A stretch of 38,705 nucleotides of DNA, taken from assembly GCF_002946355.1 (NCBI RefSeq), contig NZ_PKOZ01000018.1, positions 1 through 38,705 of the forward strand, written 5' to 3'. Made by a program: the position numbers and the translations under genes. The stretch comes from Pradoshia eiseniae. Lineage in GTDB: Bacteria > Bacillota > Bacilli > Bacillales > Pradoshiaceae. The notes under the pieces are model-generated. The model was given only the letters and a program-made list of their open reading frames with translations, ran no database searches and was not told the DNA's origin. How positions within the stretch are numbered: position 1 is the stretch's first letter; every line of letters begins with the position of its first letter. Positions 30,858 through 38,705 of the stretch are shown piece by piece.

Positions 30858-32108
30858 ATGGAAGAAACATATGAAAAAGCGATACTTGTTGGCTGTCAGC
30901 GAGAAGGAGTAGAGGATGAGCGTTTCGGGTACTCGATGGAAGAGCTTGAATCCTTGACCGAAACTGCTGGAGGAAAGGCGCTTGTGACTCTTTCGCAAAA
31001 GCGCGTGAAGCCTCATCCAGCGACATACATAGGGAAGGGAAAGGTGGACGAGCTCATTCCGCTCGTAGAAGAATTAGAGCCTGATGTGGTCATCTTTAAT
31101 GATGAACTATCACCTAGCCAAATCCGAAACCTTGGCAAGGAGCTAGGCGTTCGCATTGTTGACCGGACTCAGCTGATTTTGGATATCTTCGCCCAGCGTG
31201 CACGTTCTAGGGAAGGGCAAATGCAAGTCGAGCTTGCCCAGCTGCAATACATGCTCCCGCGCCTTGCTGGTCAGGGAACGGAGCTTTCCCGTTTGGGAGG
31301 CGGTATTGGGACAAGAGGTCCTGGGGAAACGAAGCTTGAATCTGACCGTCGTCATATTCGCCGCCGGATTGATGAAATCAAGCGTCAGCTCGAGGCTGTT
31401 GTAAAGCATCGTGAACGCTACCGGGCAAGACGGAAGCGGAACAACCGGTTCCAAATGGCGCTCGCTGGTTACACGAATGCCGGCAAGTCCACACTTTTCA
31501 ATAAATTATCAGAAGCCGATTCCTATGAGGAGAATCAATTATTCGCGACGCTTGACCCGATGACGAGGGAATGCATGCTGCCGAGCGGATACAAGATTCT
31601 CATCAGTGATACGGTTGGATTCATCCAAGACCTGCCGACATCCCTTGTGGCAGCTTTCCGGTCAACCCTTGAAGAAGTGACGGAGTCAGATGCGATCATG
31701 CATGTCGTTGATTCCTCCCACCCGGATGCTTTCCATCATGAGGAGACCGTGCAGAAAATCATTAAAGACCTCGGAGCAGAAGAAATTCCGCAGCTGATTG
31801 TGTATAATAAACGGGATATTGCTGACCCGGGATTTGTCCCGACCTCAAGAGAAAAGTCCATCCACATTTCTGCGCGCAAGGATTCAGACATTGATGCCTT
31901 GCTGGCTGAAATGGAAAAAATGGTCGAGAGCTTCATGGAGCCCTATGCGGTCAAGATTCCGGCGCGTGAAGGAAAGCTTATTTCAAGGCTTCAGGAGGAG
32001 ACGATCGTAAAATCGAGAGTCTTTAACGAGTCGAATGAAACCTACTCTATTGAAGGGCTTGCCTTATCCGACCATGCCATCATGAGTGTCATCAAAAATT
32101 ATGAGTAA
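30858..32108 (+). CDS. hflX: Ribosome-associated GTPase HflX
   Basis: 416 residues from ATG 30858, where AGGAAGTG gives a ribosome-binding site and the protein aligns with B. subtilis HflX (YnbA). The open frame extends 32 codons further up, but that part contains the promoter. HflX splits stalled 70S ribosomes during stress. The N-terminal domain has KPHPATYIGKGKVDEL, VVIFNDELSPSQIRNL and the glycine-rich SRLGGGIGTRGPGETKLE. The GTPase domain has G1 GYTNAGKST, FATLDPMTR, G3 DTVGFIQDLP and G4 YNKRD. ynbB follows 14 nt later. Confidence 0.97.
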   Translation: MEETYEKAILVGCQREGVEDERFGYSMEELESLTETAGGKALVTLSQKRVKPHPATYIGKGKVDELIPLVEELEPDVVIFNDELSPSQIRNLGKELGVRIVDRTQLILDIFAQRARSREGQMQVELAQLQYMLPRLAGQGTELSRLGGGIGTRGPGETKLESDRRHIRRRIDEIKRQLEAVVKHRERYRARRKRNNRFQMALAGYTNAGKSTLFNKLSEADSYEENQLFATLDPMTRECMLPSGYKILISDTVGFIQDLPTSLVAAFRSTLEEVTESDAIMHVVDSSHPDAFHHEETVQKIIKDLGAEEIPQLIVYNKRDIADPGFVPTSREKSIHISARKDSDIDALLAEMEKMVESFMEPYAVKIPAREGKLISRLQEETIVKSRVFNESNETYSIEGLALSDHAIMSVIKNYE

Positions 32109-32122
32109 AAGAAGGTATTAAG

Positions 32123-33385
32123 ATGTTTGAACAATTAAAGAACGGCGAAAAAATCAGAGAAACCGTTCGAAAAGCAGAAGAACTGATCCGTGAGAGGACA
32201 GCAGCCATTGACGAGGTGGTTGATTACAATACAGCAAAGGTGCTTGGCGCCTTTCAAAAGAATAAAGTAAGTGACGCCCACTTCAACCCTTCCACAGGGT
32301 ATGGATATGATGATTTAGGAAGGGATACGCTGGAGCGCATCTATGCGGATGTTTTTCATGCAGAAGCGGCCCTGGTCCGTCCGCAAATCATCTCTGGCAC
32401 GCATGCCATCTCCACTTGTTTGTTCGGTGTCCTTCGCCCAGGTGATGAATTGGTTTATATCACCGGCAAGCCGTACGATACATTAGAGGAGATTGTCGGC
32501 ATCAGGGGGAGTGGCGTTGGTTCCTTGCGCGAGTACCAAATTGGCTATCAATCCGTCGCGTTAACGGAAGAGGGACAGGTTGATTATGAAGCTGTCGCCA
32601 ATGCCATTAAACCGGCGACGAAAATGATTGGCATTCAGCGTTCGAAAGGGTACGACACACGCCCGTCCTTCACAGTGGCCCAAATCAAAGAAATGATCCA
32701 ATTCGTAAAGACCATCAAGCCGGATGTCGTCGTGTTTGTCGATAACTGCTATGGCGAGTTTGTGGAGGAAATGGAACCGACTGACGTTGGAGCTGATTTG
32801 ATGGCTGGTTCTCTCATCAAGAATCCGGGCGGCGGTTTAGCCAAAACGGGTGGATACATTGCGGGACGCGCGGACCTCGTTGAACGTTGCGCCTACCGCC
32901 TGACATCCCCGGGCATCGGGGCAGAAGCAGGGGCCTCCCTGTATAGTTTGCTTGAAATGTACCAAGGGTTCTTCCTCGCTCCGCATGTGGTGGGGCAATC
33001 CCTTAAGGGAGCGCTTTTCACGGCAGCGATGCTTGAATTATGGGGTTTTAATCCGACCCCTTCCTGGCAGGAGCCTAGAACCGATTTGATCCAAGCGGTC
33101 CAATTCCATGACCGGGACAAGATGGTGGCCTTCTGTCAGGAAATCCAATACGCATCCCCGGTCAATTCGCATGTCACTCCTTATCCGGCTTATATGCCTG
33201 GGTATGAGGATGATGTCATCATGGCCGCGGGTACATTCATTCAAGGTGCGAGCATTGAGCTGACCGCTGATGGCCCGCTCCGTCCGCCATACACAGCCTT
33301 TGTGCAAGGCGGATTGACCTATTCGCATGTGAAGATTGCCGTATGCGCAGCAATCGATCGTCTGATTGAGAAGAAAATGGTGTGA
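32123..33385 (+). CDS. ynbB: PLP-dependent lyase of the methionine gamma-lyase / aluminium-resistance family (YnbB)
   Basis: 420 residues from ATG 32123 (GAAGGT upstream). It is a fold-type I PLP enzyme. The PLP lysine is K233 in AGSLIKNPGGG, the aspartate pairing with the ring is D207 in VVVFVDNCYGEF, and GTHAISTCLFG near residue 95 binds phosphate. It matches the family annotated as methionine gamma-lyase or aluminium-resistance protein. The true substrate of YnbB is not known. Co-transcribed with hflX, the conserved Bacillus order. In B. subtilis glnR comes next; here two extra genes intervene. Confidence 0.93.
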   Translation: MFEQLKNGEKIRETVRKAEELIRERTAAIDEVVDYNTAKVLGAFQKNKVSDAHFNPSTGYGYDDLGRDTLERIYADVFHAEAALVRPQIISGTHAISTCLFGVLRPGDELVYITGKPYDTLEEIVGIRGSGVGSLREYQIGYQSVALTEEGQVDYEAVANAIKPATKMIGIQRSKGYDTRPSFTVAQIKEMIQFVKTIKPDVVVFVDNCYGEFVEEMEPTDVGADLMAGSLIKNPGGGLAKTGGYIAGRADLVERCAYRLTSPGIGAEAGASLYSLLEMYQGFFLAPHVVGQSLKGALFTAAMLELWGFNPTPSWQEPRTDLIQAVQFHDRDKMVAFCQEIQYASPVNSHVTPYPAYMPGYEDDVIMAAGTFIQGASIELTADGPLRPPYTAFVQGGLTYSHVKIAVCAAIDRLIEKKMV

Positions 33386-33394
33386 CGAGTTTGA

Positions 33395-33431
33395 GCAGGT
33401 GGAAACCCTTTGGTTTCGCCTGCTTTTTTTT
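33395..33431 (+). terminator. Terminator of hflX-ynbB
   Basis: GCAGGTGGAAACC pairs with GGTTTCGCCTGC, followed by eight T residues. It begins 10 nt after the ynbB stop. Confidence 0.9.
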
Positions 33432-33527
33432 CGTTGGCCGAAGTTTGCTGAATCTGATTCATCATTCCTGCAAGAATATGGCAAGGTATGGTATCATAAT
33501 CAAATCATATTCAGGAGGTAATCAACG

Positions 33528-34610
33528 TTGATTAAGTGGAGCATATTCCTTGAAACAGATTTTTGGATAGACCTCGGAATATCAGTTGGGGTTTTCTTGT
33601 TGTTTCTCATCTTTCGTAAACTATTTGCCAAATATATCTTTAGTTTGCTATTAAGAGTGGCAAAAAAGACGCCGACAGAGTTATTGACTAATATATTCAT
33701 AGCCTTTGAGAAGCCGATTCGATGGGCTTTCCTATTTGTGGGCGTGTATGTATCGGCGAAATACTTCCCGCATTTCAATGAGAAAAATGAATTCTTCAAA
33801 CATATCATGGAAGCTTCTGTCATTATTTTCCTCGGGTGGGGGCTCTATAATTTATCAGCTACTTCTTCAGCCTTCTTCACAAGGATGAAAGGTCGCTATA
33901 AGCTGGATGCCGATGACGTATTGGTTCCGTTCTTCTCTAAGTCGCTTCGATTCATCATTGTCGCGCTCGGGTTTAGTATGGTTGCCTCTGTTTTTGGCTA
34001 CAATGTAGGCGGTTTTGTTGCTGGTCTTGGGCTCGGGGGTGTTGCCATCGCCTTTGCGGCTAAGGATGCCTTAGCACACCTGTTAGGCGGGTTCGTCATC
34101 ATAACCGAAAAGCCGTTCAAGATTGGGGACTGGATCTTGACTCCTGAAGTAGAGGGAACGGTAGAGGATATCTCCTTCCGCAGCACGAAAATCAGGACAT
34201 TCGCGCAAGCTGTAGTCACCATGCCAAACGCGACGCTTGCCAATGGTCCAATCACGAATTGGAGCCAGATGGGCAAGCGGCAAATCAGCTATAATTTCAC
34301 GGTTCCGCCAGATACATCAAAGGACAAGCTGCAAAGGATTGTCAGCGAAATCGAAATGTACTTAAAGACCAATGATGAGGTTCATCCGGAAACGATACTC
34401 GTGAAGTTTGACCATTTTAATGAACTGGGCTACAGCATCATGGTCTACCTGTTCACGAAAACAACTGTATGGTCCGATTATCTGCAGGTGAAAGAGGAAC
34501 TGAACCTTAAAATCGTCGAGCTGCTTGAGAGAGAAGGGACGACGATCGCCTTGCCAAGCAGTCGGGTGTATGTGGACCAGGATTCTGAGTTGGTGCGGTC
34601 GCATGAATAA
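33528..34610 (+). CDS. MscS-family small-conductance mechanosensitive channel
   Basis: 360 residues from TTG 33528 with AGGAGGTAA upstream. Three or more N-terminal membrane helices precede the pore helix, which reads NVGGFVAGLGLGGVAIAFAAKDALAHLLGG, with the Gly/Ala packing of MscS. The cytoplasmic beta domain has KPFKIGDWI, GTVEDISFRSTKIRTF and MPNATLANGPITNWSQM, and a C-terminal alpha/beta part follows. The channel opens on membrane tension to release solutes after osmotic downshock. It resembles B. subtilis YhdY in length. It has its own terminator, so it is a separate unit inserted between ynbB and glnR. Confidence 0.93.
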   Translation: MIKWSIFLETDFWIDLGISVGVFLLFLIFRKLFAKYIFSLLLRVAKKTPTELLTNIFIAFEKPIRWAFLFVGVYVSAKYFPHFNEKNEFFKHIMEASVIIFLGWGLYNLSATSSAFFTRMKGRYKLDADDVLVPFFSKSLRFIIVALGFSMVASVFGYNVGGFVAGLGLGGVAIAFAAKDALAHLLGGFVIITEKPFKIGDWILTPEVEGTVEDISFRSTKIRTFAQAVVTMPNATLANGPITNWSQMGKRQISYNFTVPPDTSKDKLQRIVSEIEMYLKTNDEVHPETILVKFDHFNELGYSIMVYLFTKTTVWSDYLQVKEELNLKIVELLEREGTTIALPSSRVYVDQDSELVRSHE

Positions 34611-34626
34611 AATAGCAATGGAGGGG

Positions 34627-34655
34627 GAGCTTCTTCTTTGGAAGGAGCTCTTTTT
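34627..34655 (+). terminator. Terminator of the mscS-type gene
   Basis: GAGCTTCTTC pairs with GAAGGAGCTC (one G-T wobble) and is followed by TTTTTC. Confidence 0.85.
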
Positions 34656-34736
34656 CTATTTGTCGCAAATTTGTAATGACCATTACCTCTCAATTGCTTA
34701 AATTATCTGTATAATCAGTTTATTAGGGGGGATTAG

Positions 34737-35165
34737 ATGACAATTAAAGGAATCAACCATCTATTATTTTCGGTGTCTAATCTGGATCGCTCGATAGATT
34801 TTTACCGGGAGGTGTTTGATGCGAAGCTGCTGGTGAAGGGAAGAACCACGGCTTATTTTGACTTAGCTGGACTCTGGCTTGCCTTGAATGAGGAGAAGGA
34901 TATCCCTCGGTCAGAGATCAAGGATTCCTATTCGCATATGGCTTTTTCGGTTGATGAGGCGAATTTTGACGGGATGGAAGATAAGTTGGAGAGGCTTAAC
35001 GTGCACATCCTTGAGGGCAGAAAACGAAATGCGAGGGATGGCAGGTCCGTCTATTTCACTGACCCGGATGGCCATAAGTTTGAATTCCATACTGGTACGC
35101 TGGAGGACCGGCTCAACTACTACCGGGAAGAGAAGAGCCACATGACGTTTTATTTGGATGAATAG
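34737..35165 (+). CDS. fosB: Metallothiol transferase FosB (fosfomycin resistance)
   Basis: 142 residues from ATG 34737 with AGGGGGGA upstream. It adds bacillithiol to fosfomycin and opens its epoxide in the cytoplasm. This VOC-fold protein is strongly similar to B. subtilis FosB along its length: [80 protein letters not shown]. The divalent-metal ligands H8, H67 and E116 are all present. In B. subtilis fosB is a sigma-W target elsewhere on the chromosome; no clear sigma-W promoter is visible here. Its place just before glnR is not the B. subtilis arrangement. Confidence 0.95.
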   Translation: MTIKGINHLLFSVSNLDRSIDFYREVFDAKLLVKGRTTAYFDLAGLWLALNEEKDIPRSEIKDSYSHMAFSVDEANFDGMEDKLERLNVHILEGRKRNARDGRSVYFTDPDGHKFEFHTGTLEDRLNYYREEKSHMTFYLDE

Positions 35166-35270
35166 CTGGTATTTCGTCAAGAAAATAACCAGGAATTTAG
35201 GGAATGGGGTTTACGCTCCTTGAATAAAGGAAAAATGAGAAAAGTGTCACAATGAAGCATGTAAAAACCA

Positions 35271-35287
35271 TGTTAGAAAATCTAACA
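35271..35287. promoter_or_regulatory. GlnR/TnrA operator, distal site (o1-like)
   Basis: TGTTAGAAAATCTAACA is a perfect match to TGTNAN7TNACA and almost a full palindrome. It lies just upstream of the -35. Confidence 0.92.
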
Positions 35288-35292
35288 TATGA

Positions 35293-35321
35293 TTGACAAG
35301 AAAATTTACATACCATACACT
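35293..35321 (+). promoter_or_regulatory. glnRA promoter with second GlnR site over the -35
   Basis: A perfect -35 TTGACA (35293-35298), a 17-bp spacer and -10 TACACT. The 17-mer TGACAAGAAAATTTACA (35294-35310) fits the GlnR consensus except at one base and covers the -35. Its start is 23 bp from that of the distal site, about two helical turns. This paired arrangement matches B. subtilis glnRA, where GlnR binds both sites to repress. Confidence 0.85.
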
Positions 35322-35358
35322 ATAATTATCCAATAACAAATTTAAGGAGGAGGCAGTG

Positions 35359-35760
35359 GTGAGCGGTAACATTAGAAGAACGATGCCACTTTTTCCAATG
35401 AGTATTGTCATGCAGCTGACCGATCTAACCGCGCGGCAGATTCGTTATTACGAAGAGCATGAACTGGTACAACCCGCCAGAACCGAGGGTAATAGACGTA
35501 TGTTTTCATTGAATGACATTGACCGCCTGCTTGAGATCAAGGAATTGCTTGACCAGGGGATTAATATGGCGGGAATTAAGAAAATCCTTGGCGGTTCCGA
35601 ATTCGGCGAAGAAGAACAGAATGAGCTGAAAGAAGCGCCAAAACCTGAACTGACAGATGCCCAGCTTCGGAAGCTCCTGCGAGATGAGCTTTTGCAAGCG
35701 GGACGCTTTACTACAAGAGGGAGCGGACGTACGGGGGATATGCACCGGTTTTTTCATTAA
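35359..35760 (+). CDS. glnR: Nitrogen regulator GlnR (MerR family)
   Basis: 133 residues. GTG 35359 is chosen over GTG 35356 because [14 protein letters not shown] then lines up with the B. subtilis start MSDNIRRSMPLFP; AAGGAGGAGG is upstream. It represses glnRA and other nitrogen genes when nitrogen is plentiful. The DNA-binding domain has [19 protein letters not shown] and [18 protein letters not shown]. The C-terminal tail [21 protein letters not shown] is the autoinhibitory segment that feedback-inhibited glutamine synthetase relieves. First gene of the glnR-glnA operon, 38 nt before glnA. Confidence 0.97.
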   Translation: MSGNIRRTMPLFPMSIVMQLTDLTARQIRYYEEHELVQPARTEGNRRMFSLNDIDRLLEIKELLDQGINMAGIKKILGGSEFGEEEQNELKEAPKPELTDAQLRKLLRDELLQAGRFTTRGSGRTGDMHRFFH

Positions 35761-35798
35761 TTTTTAAATAAAGATCTACAATCAAGGAGGAAGAGTAA

Positions 35799-37133
35799 AT
35801 GGGGAAATTCACGGCAGATGATATCAGAAAGTTAGCGAAAGAGGAAAATGTTAAATTTATTCGACTGCAGTTCACAGATATTTTGGGAACGATCAAAAAC
35901 GTTGAGATTCCTGTAAGTCAGCTAGACAAGGCTTTGGAAAATAAAATGATGTTCGACGGTTCTTCCATTGAAGGATTTGTTCGTATTGAAGAGTCCGATA
36001 TGTATCTATATCCAGATTTAGATACTTGGGTGATTTTTCCTTGGACTGCTGAAAAAGGAAAAGTGGCTCGTTTGATCTGTGATATCTATAATCCGGATGG
36101 AACGCCATTTGCTGGTGACCCGCGTGCAAATCTTAAACGCATTCTAGGCGAAATGAAAGAACTTGGCTTTACGAACTTCAATGTAGGGCCTGAGCCGGAA
36201 TTCTTCCTGTTCAAATTAGATCAGGCAGGAGAGCCGACGCTTGAACTGAATGACAAAGGCGGATACTTTGACCTTGCGCCAACCGACCTTGGTGAAAACT
36301 GCCGCCGCGATATCGTGCTTGAGCTTGAGGAAATGGGCTTCGAAATTGAAGCGTCCCACCATGAGGTAGCTCCTGGCCAGCACGAAATTGACTTCAAATA
36401 CGCGGATGCGATCACAGCCTGTGACCAAATCCAAACCTTCAAGCTAGTCGTTAAGACAATCGCCAGAAAGCACGGCTTGCACGCAACATTCATGGCGAAA
36501 CCATTATTCGGTGTTAACGGCTCCGGAATGCACTGCAACCTATCCTTGTTCAATGAAGGTGTGAACGCATTCCATGATAAAGAAGGAGAGTTGGAAATGA
36601 GTGATACCGCTCGCCAATTCATCGCGGGAATTATCGAGCATGCTCCTGCCTTCACAGCCGTGACGAACCCAACGGTTAACTCTTACAAGCGCCTTGTACC
36701 TGGCTATGAAGCGCCTTGCTATGTTGCTTGGTCCGCGCGCAACCGCAGCCCGCTTGTCCGTATCCCGGCTTCTCGCGGATTGAGCACACGCGTAGAGGTG
36801 CGCAGTGTTGACCCGACAGCAAACCCATACCTGGCAATGGCTGTTCTATTAAGCGCTGGATTAGACGGAATCAAAAACAACAAGAAAGCTCCAGCTCCAA
36901 TCGACAGAAATATCTATGTCATGAATGCAGCTGAGCGTGCTGAGGAGGGCATTAAAGACCTTCCGTCAACTCTTTACCAAGCCCTTCAAGAGCTTCAAGG
37001 TGACCGAGTTATCACTGATGCACTAGGAGAGCACATTCTTGAGCACTTCATTGAAGCAAAAGAGATTGAATGGGATATGTTTAGAACCCAGGTTCATCCA
37101 TGGGAGAGAGAGCAATACATTCAAATGTATTAA
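35799..37133 (+). CDS. glnA: Glutamine synthetase type I-alpha
   Basis: 444 residues, equal to B. subtilis GlnA. It makes glutamine from glutamate, ammonia and ATP as a dodecamer. Landmarks: the FDGSSIEGF loop, R62 (needed for feedback inhibition in the I-alpha type), [26 protein letters not shown] (metal ligands), [15 protein letters not shown], the E304 flap in [13 protein letters not shown], and RIPASRG. There is no adenylylation insert, as expected for I-alpha. The feedback-inhibited enzyme also controls GlnR and TnrA. Codon use is clearly biased, as in a highly expressed gene. A strong terminator follows. Confidence 0.98.
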   Translation: MGKFTADDIRKLAKEENVKFIRLQFTDILGTIKNVEIPVSQLDKALENKMMFDGSSIEGFVRIEESDMYLYPDLDTWVIFPWTAEKGKVARLICDIYNPDGTPFAGDPRANLKRILGEMKELGFTNFNVGPEPEFFLFKLDQAGEPTLELNDKGGYFDLAPTDLGENCRRDIVLELEEMGFEIEASHHEVAPGQHEIDFKYADAITACDQIQTFKLVVKTIARKHGLHATFMAKPLFGVNGSGMHCNLSLFNEGVNAFHDKEGELEMSDTARQFIAGIIEHAPAFTAVTNPTVNSYKRLVPGYEAPCYVAWSARNRSPLVRIPASRGLSTRVEVRSVDPTANPYLAMAVLLSAGLDGIKNNKKAPAPIDRNIYVMNAAERAEEGIKDLPSTLYQALQELQGDRVITDALGEHILEHFIEAKEIEWDMFRTQVHPWEREQYIQMY

Positions 37134-37140
37134 TAAAGGG

Positions 37141-37176
37141 AAACCCTCGATACCATTGGTGTCGAGGGTTTTTTAT
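37141..37176 (+). terminator. Terminator of glnR-glnA
   Basis: AACCCTCGATACC pairs with GGTGTCGAGGGTT (13 bp, one wobble) around a 3-nt loop, followed by six T residues. Confidence 0.93.
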
Positions 37177-37287
37177 TGTCTGAAATAAAGCGAGGAATCG
37201 GTTGGATATCATATGTGTTAGGTGATGGAAATGTTTTCAAGGTTATGTTTTAATAGATTGGCTGCTTGATGGAGGAGGGGAGAATGA

Positions 37288-37551
37288 ATGAGCTTGCCAG
37301 AGTCTGTTCTGCTTGGAATCTCAATGATTGTATTTGTCATTATGCTGTTTAAACAATGCCGAGTGTTATATTTTTTTGCTTTGTATACGATAAATTCAAT
37401 CGTATTGTTCATCATAAGGGTGATAGAAGGGCGTGGTGTTTCGTCGGCATTTCTTGATTCGTTTAGTCTTGTGGGAGTTGGTATGCTACTATTCTTTATT
37501 TATTTCCTTAATACGAGGTTCCGTATTCAAAAAAGAAGAGTTAGACAGTAA
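37288..37551 (+). CDS. Small multi-pass membrane protein, unknown function
   Basis: 87 residues from ATG 37288 with GGAGGAGGGG upstream; an overlapping ATG at 37284 is in another frame and short. It has three hydrophobic segments and a basic end (RFRIQKRRVRQ). AT-rich compared with glnA. No family recognised. It stands alone between the glnA terminator and a convergent VOC gene. Confidence 0.6.
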   Translation: MSLPESVLLGISMIVFVIMLFKQCRVLYFFALYTINSIVLFIIRVIEGRGVSSAFLDSFSLVGVGMLLFFIYFLNTRFRIQKRRVRQ

Positions 37552-37594
37552 ACAGGAATCTATAATTATCTAACTCTCTGATTCTATAACTAAT

Positions 37595-37975
37595 TTAGTT
37601 ATTGCATATCATAAGTACATTCCCGTCTGGATCTCTAAAATTAAAATAGGCAAAATCCCCGAATCGTTCAATTTCGCGGGTGATTTCAGCCCCTATGCTT
37701 TTTACAAACCTATAAGCTTCATCGATGTCATCTGTGTGGAAATTAAATAGAACATGATTGGATGGGCTTAATGAAAATCCAGGGTCAAAGCTATGGTCAT
37801 CTAAAGTCAGTCCAGTCCGGTTGTTGACTGGGATGTTATAGACAGGTGGTTTAACTTCATCTTTATTAAACGGCACGCCAAGCAGGGTGGAGTACCATTC
37901 AGCTGATTTTTTCAGGTTGCTGACATGAATGAACACCGCATTTACCTTGCTTGCAAGCGGAGAAGAAGAGGGCAA
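37595..37975 (-). CDS. VOC-superfamily (glyoxalase-fold) protein
   Basis: 126 residues from TTG 37975 with AAGGAGG upstream. The VOC pattern is complete: VNAVFIHVSNLKKSAEWYSTLLG at the start (His as likely first ligand), NHVLFNFHTDDIDEAYRFVKSIGA in the middle and FNFRDPDGNVLMIC at the end. It is close to proteins annotated glyoxalase/bleomycin-resistance/dioxygenase. The usual Glu of the last strand is absent (NVLMICN), so the metal site may be incomplete. Substrate unknown. Confidence 0.8.
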   Translation of the reverse strand: MPSSSPLASKVNAVFIHVSNLKKSAEWYSTLLGVPFNKDEVKPPVYNIPVNNRTGLTLDDHSFDPGFSLSPSNHVLFNFHTDDIDEAYRFVKSIGAEITREIERFGDFAYFNFRDPDGNVLMICNN

Positions 37976-38060
37976 AATGTATTCCTCCTTTTGTGATTGG
38001 TATCTTTTTTATATTCTATATAAAAGGGAGGATTCCTTTTTATCTATAGCAGAATGAAAA

Positions 38061-38091
38061 TAAGGAAGAGCGCGAAATGCGCTCTTCCTTA
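38061..38091 (-). terminator. Terminator of the 38095-38268 gene
   Basis: TAAGGAAGAGCGC and GCGCTCTTCCTTA form a perfect 13-bp stem with a 5-nt loop; the minus-strand reading continues TTTTCATT. Confidence 0.85.
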
Positions 38092-38094
38092 TGG

Positions 38095-38268
38095 CTAACT
38101 GCGATGTTCTACAAGATCAATGGCGCCTAAAACGATATGGGCTAAGCCGAAGCCTATAACAGTGTTGGCGATCATGTTGTTTTTGCCCTGCATCTGCTTT
38201 AATGCATATCCACCTGCGGTTACGGCAGAACCTAATACGGCCGGAATTAATCCTTCTCGAATGTTCAT
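38095..38268 (-). CDS. Small conserved hydrophobic protein, unknown function
   Basis: 57 residues from ATG 38268, chosen because GGAGGAA is 7-8 nt upstream; the frame is open 16 codons further but without a site. The sequence (MNIREGLIPAVLGSAVTAGG, then IANTVIGFGLAHIVLGAIDLVEHR) has two hydrophobic segments joined by a basic QMQGKNN turn. Similar short Bacillus proteins exist and are sometimes mislabelled asparagine synthase. There is no enzymatic motif here. Its promoter region backs onto the rRNA operon. Confidence 0.7.
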   Translation of the reverse strand: MNIREGLIPAVLGSAVTAGGYALKQMQGKNNMIANTVIGFGLAHIVLGAIDLVEHRS

Positions 38269-38463
38269 ATTAGAATTCCTCCACATCGAAGTTAGTAAGG
38301 GGTGCTCAACTAGCACTTGGTTTTATTGTTGCTTACAATAGAAATTAGTATCCAGCTTGAAGAAAATACCATTGAAACATACGGTGTGACGGTGATATTA
38401 TTTAGTAGTCGCCTCTGATGGCGGCTGAGAAAATGAAAAAGAGAAAAAGATTGAAAAAAGTTG

Positions 38464-38492
38464 TTGACATTAATTCCTGGACTTGATAAGAT
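38464..38492 (+). promoter_or_regulatory. rRNA operon promoter
   Basis: A perfect -35 TTGACA, a 17-bp spacer and TAAGAT (4 of 6 to TATAAT). It lies about 130 nt before the 16S gene. The 90 nt upstream are A-rich (UP-element-like). No second promoter was recognised. Confidence 0.75.
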
Positions 38493-38523
38493 AATAAAGT
38501 TGCTGGAAACAACAACGAATAAA

Positions 38524-38541
38524 TTGCTCTTTGAAAACTAA
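38524..38541 (+). promoter_or_regulatory. rRNA leader boxA antitermination element
   Basis: TTGCTCTTTGAAAACTAAAC is the boxA-type element found in Bacillus rRNA leaders, where the Nus complex binds. A GAGAGTTTAACTCTC hairpin follows in the leader at about 38573-38588. Confidence 0.75.
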
Positions 38542-38622
38542 ACAAAACGAAACGCTAAGCAAGTCTTAAACAAGAGAGTTTAACTCTCGTCAATGTTTTA
38601 TTTTTAAAAGCTAGATCAAACA

Positions 38623-38705
38623 TCTTTTGGAGAGTTTGATCCTGGCTCAGGACGAACGCTGGCGGCGTGCCTAATACATGCAAGTCGAGCGAATCAGATG
38701 GGAGC
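38623..38705 (+). rRNA. rrs: 16S ribosomal RNA, 5' end (partial)
   Basis: GGAGAGTTTGATCCTGGCTC, then AGGACGAACGCTGGCGGCG and TAATACATGCAAGTCGAGCG, are the universal start of 16S rRNA. The mature 5' end is placed by alignment to the Bacillus start. The gene runs off the window at the V1 loop (AATCAGATGGGAGC), of a type shared by several Bacillaceae genera. Confidence 0.98.

Noticed and set aside
1-38705. Search by eye for CRISPR arrays, tRNA genes, transposases, integrases, prophage genes and toxin-antitoxin pairs
   Set aside because: None seen. Repeats present are few, dispersed and not regularly spaced; no recombinase-type protein is encoded in the window.

Overview
The window comes from a low-GC, endospore-forming Bacillaceae bacterium. 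The evidence is the syntenic block cotE, mutS, mutL, miaA, hfq, spoVK, hflX, ynbB, glnR, glnA, the TPP riboswitch (THI-box) leaders, PerR and GlnR operators, bacillithiol-dependent FosB, and a 16S rRNA start of Bacillus type at the right end. The genus cannot be settled from the 83 bases of 16S present.

Layout. (1) About 1-13.7 kb is an AT-rich accessory region. It holds small membrane proteins, VOC-fold proteins (one broken by a nonsense codon), a MerR/DUF4260 pair behind a 19-bp-spacer promoter, a decayed thiamine-salvage operon (two tandem TPP riboswitches, a tenA remnant, thiW), a PBP2a-like lipoprotein transpeptidase (pbpC), three GNAT acetyltransferases (one close to AAC(6')), a CPBP protease and a PerR-type katA. 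(2) 13.7-19.8 kb holds DUF4395, the spore-coat gene cotE and the mismatch-repair pair mutS-mutL. (3) 19.9-27.5 kb is a second accessory block: DUF3021, a GyrI-like protein, a YflT-type stress protein, a GNAT fragment, a serine hydrolase, DUF1232 and a lipase. (4) 27.6-37.2 kb is the core block miaA-hfq, spoVK, hflX-ynbB, glnR-glnA. A TRIC channel lies on the opposite strand, and an MscS channel and fosB sit between ynbB and glnR. (5) After glnA come a few small genes, then the promoter, boxA and first 83 nt of an rRNA operon.

The core genes cover mismatch repair, tRNA modification, RNA chaperoning, ribosome rescue and nitrogen assimilation. Regulation is readable at several points: two TPP riboswitches each with its own terminator, a MerR-type autoregulated promoter, two PerR boxes on katA, and two GlnR sites on glnRA.

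The least explained feature is a set of short intergenic repeats confined to the AT-rich accessory blocks. Family A is a hairpin plus TTAGCAACAATC. Family B is TTATTCAACTAAC plus a hairpin. Family C is CATAACC plus GGARGCTAAGTG. Family B lies 0-13 nt after the stop of three separate GNAT genes or fragments, and family C lies upstream of two unrelated genes. The accessory genes therefore look like single-gene units separated by repeats. No integrase, transposase, CRISPR array, prophage or tRNA gene was seen.
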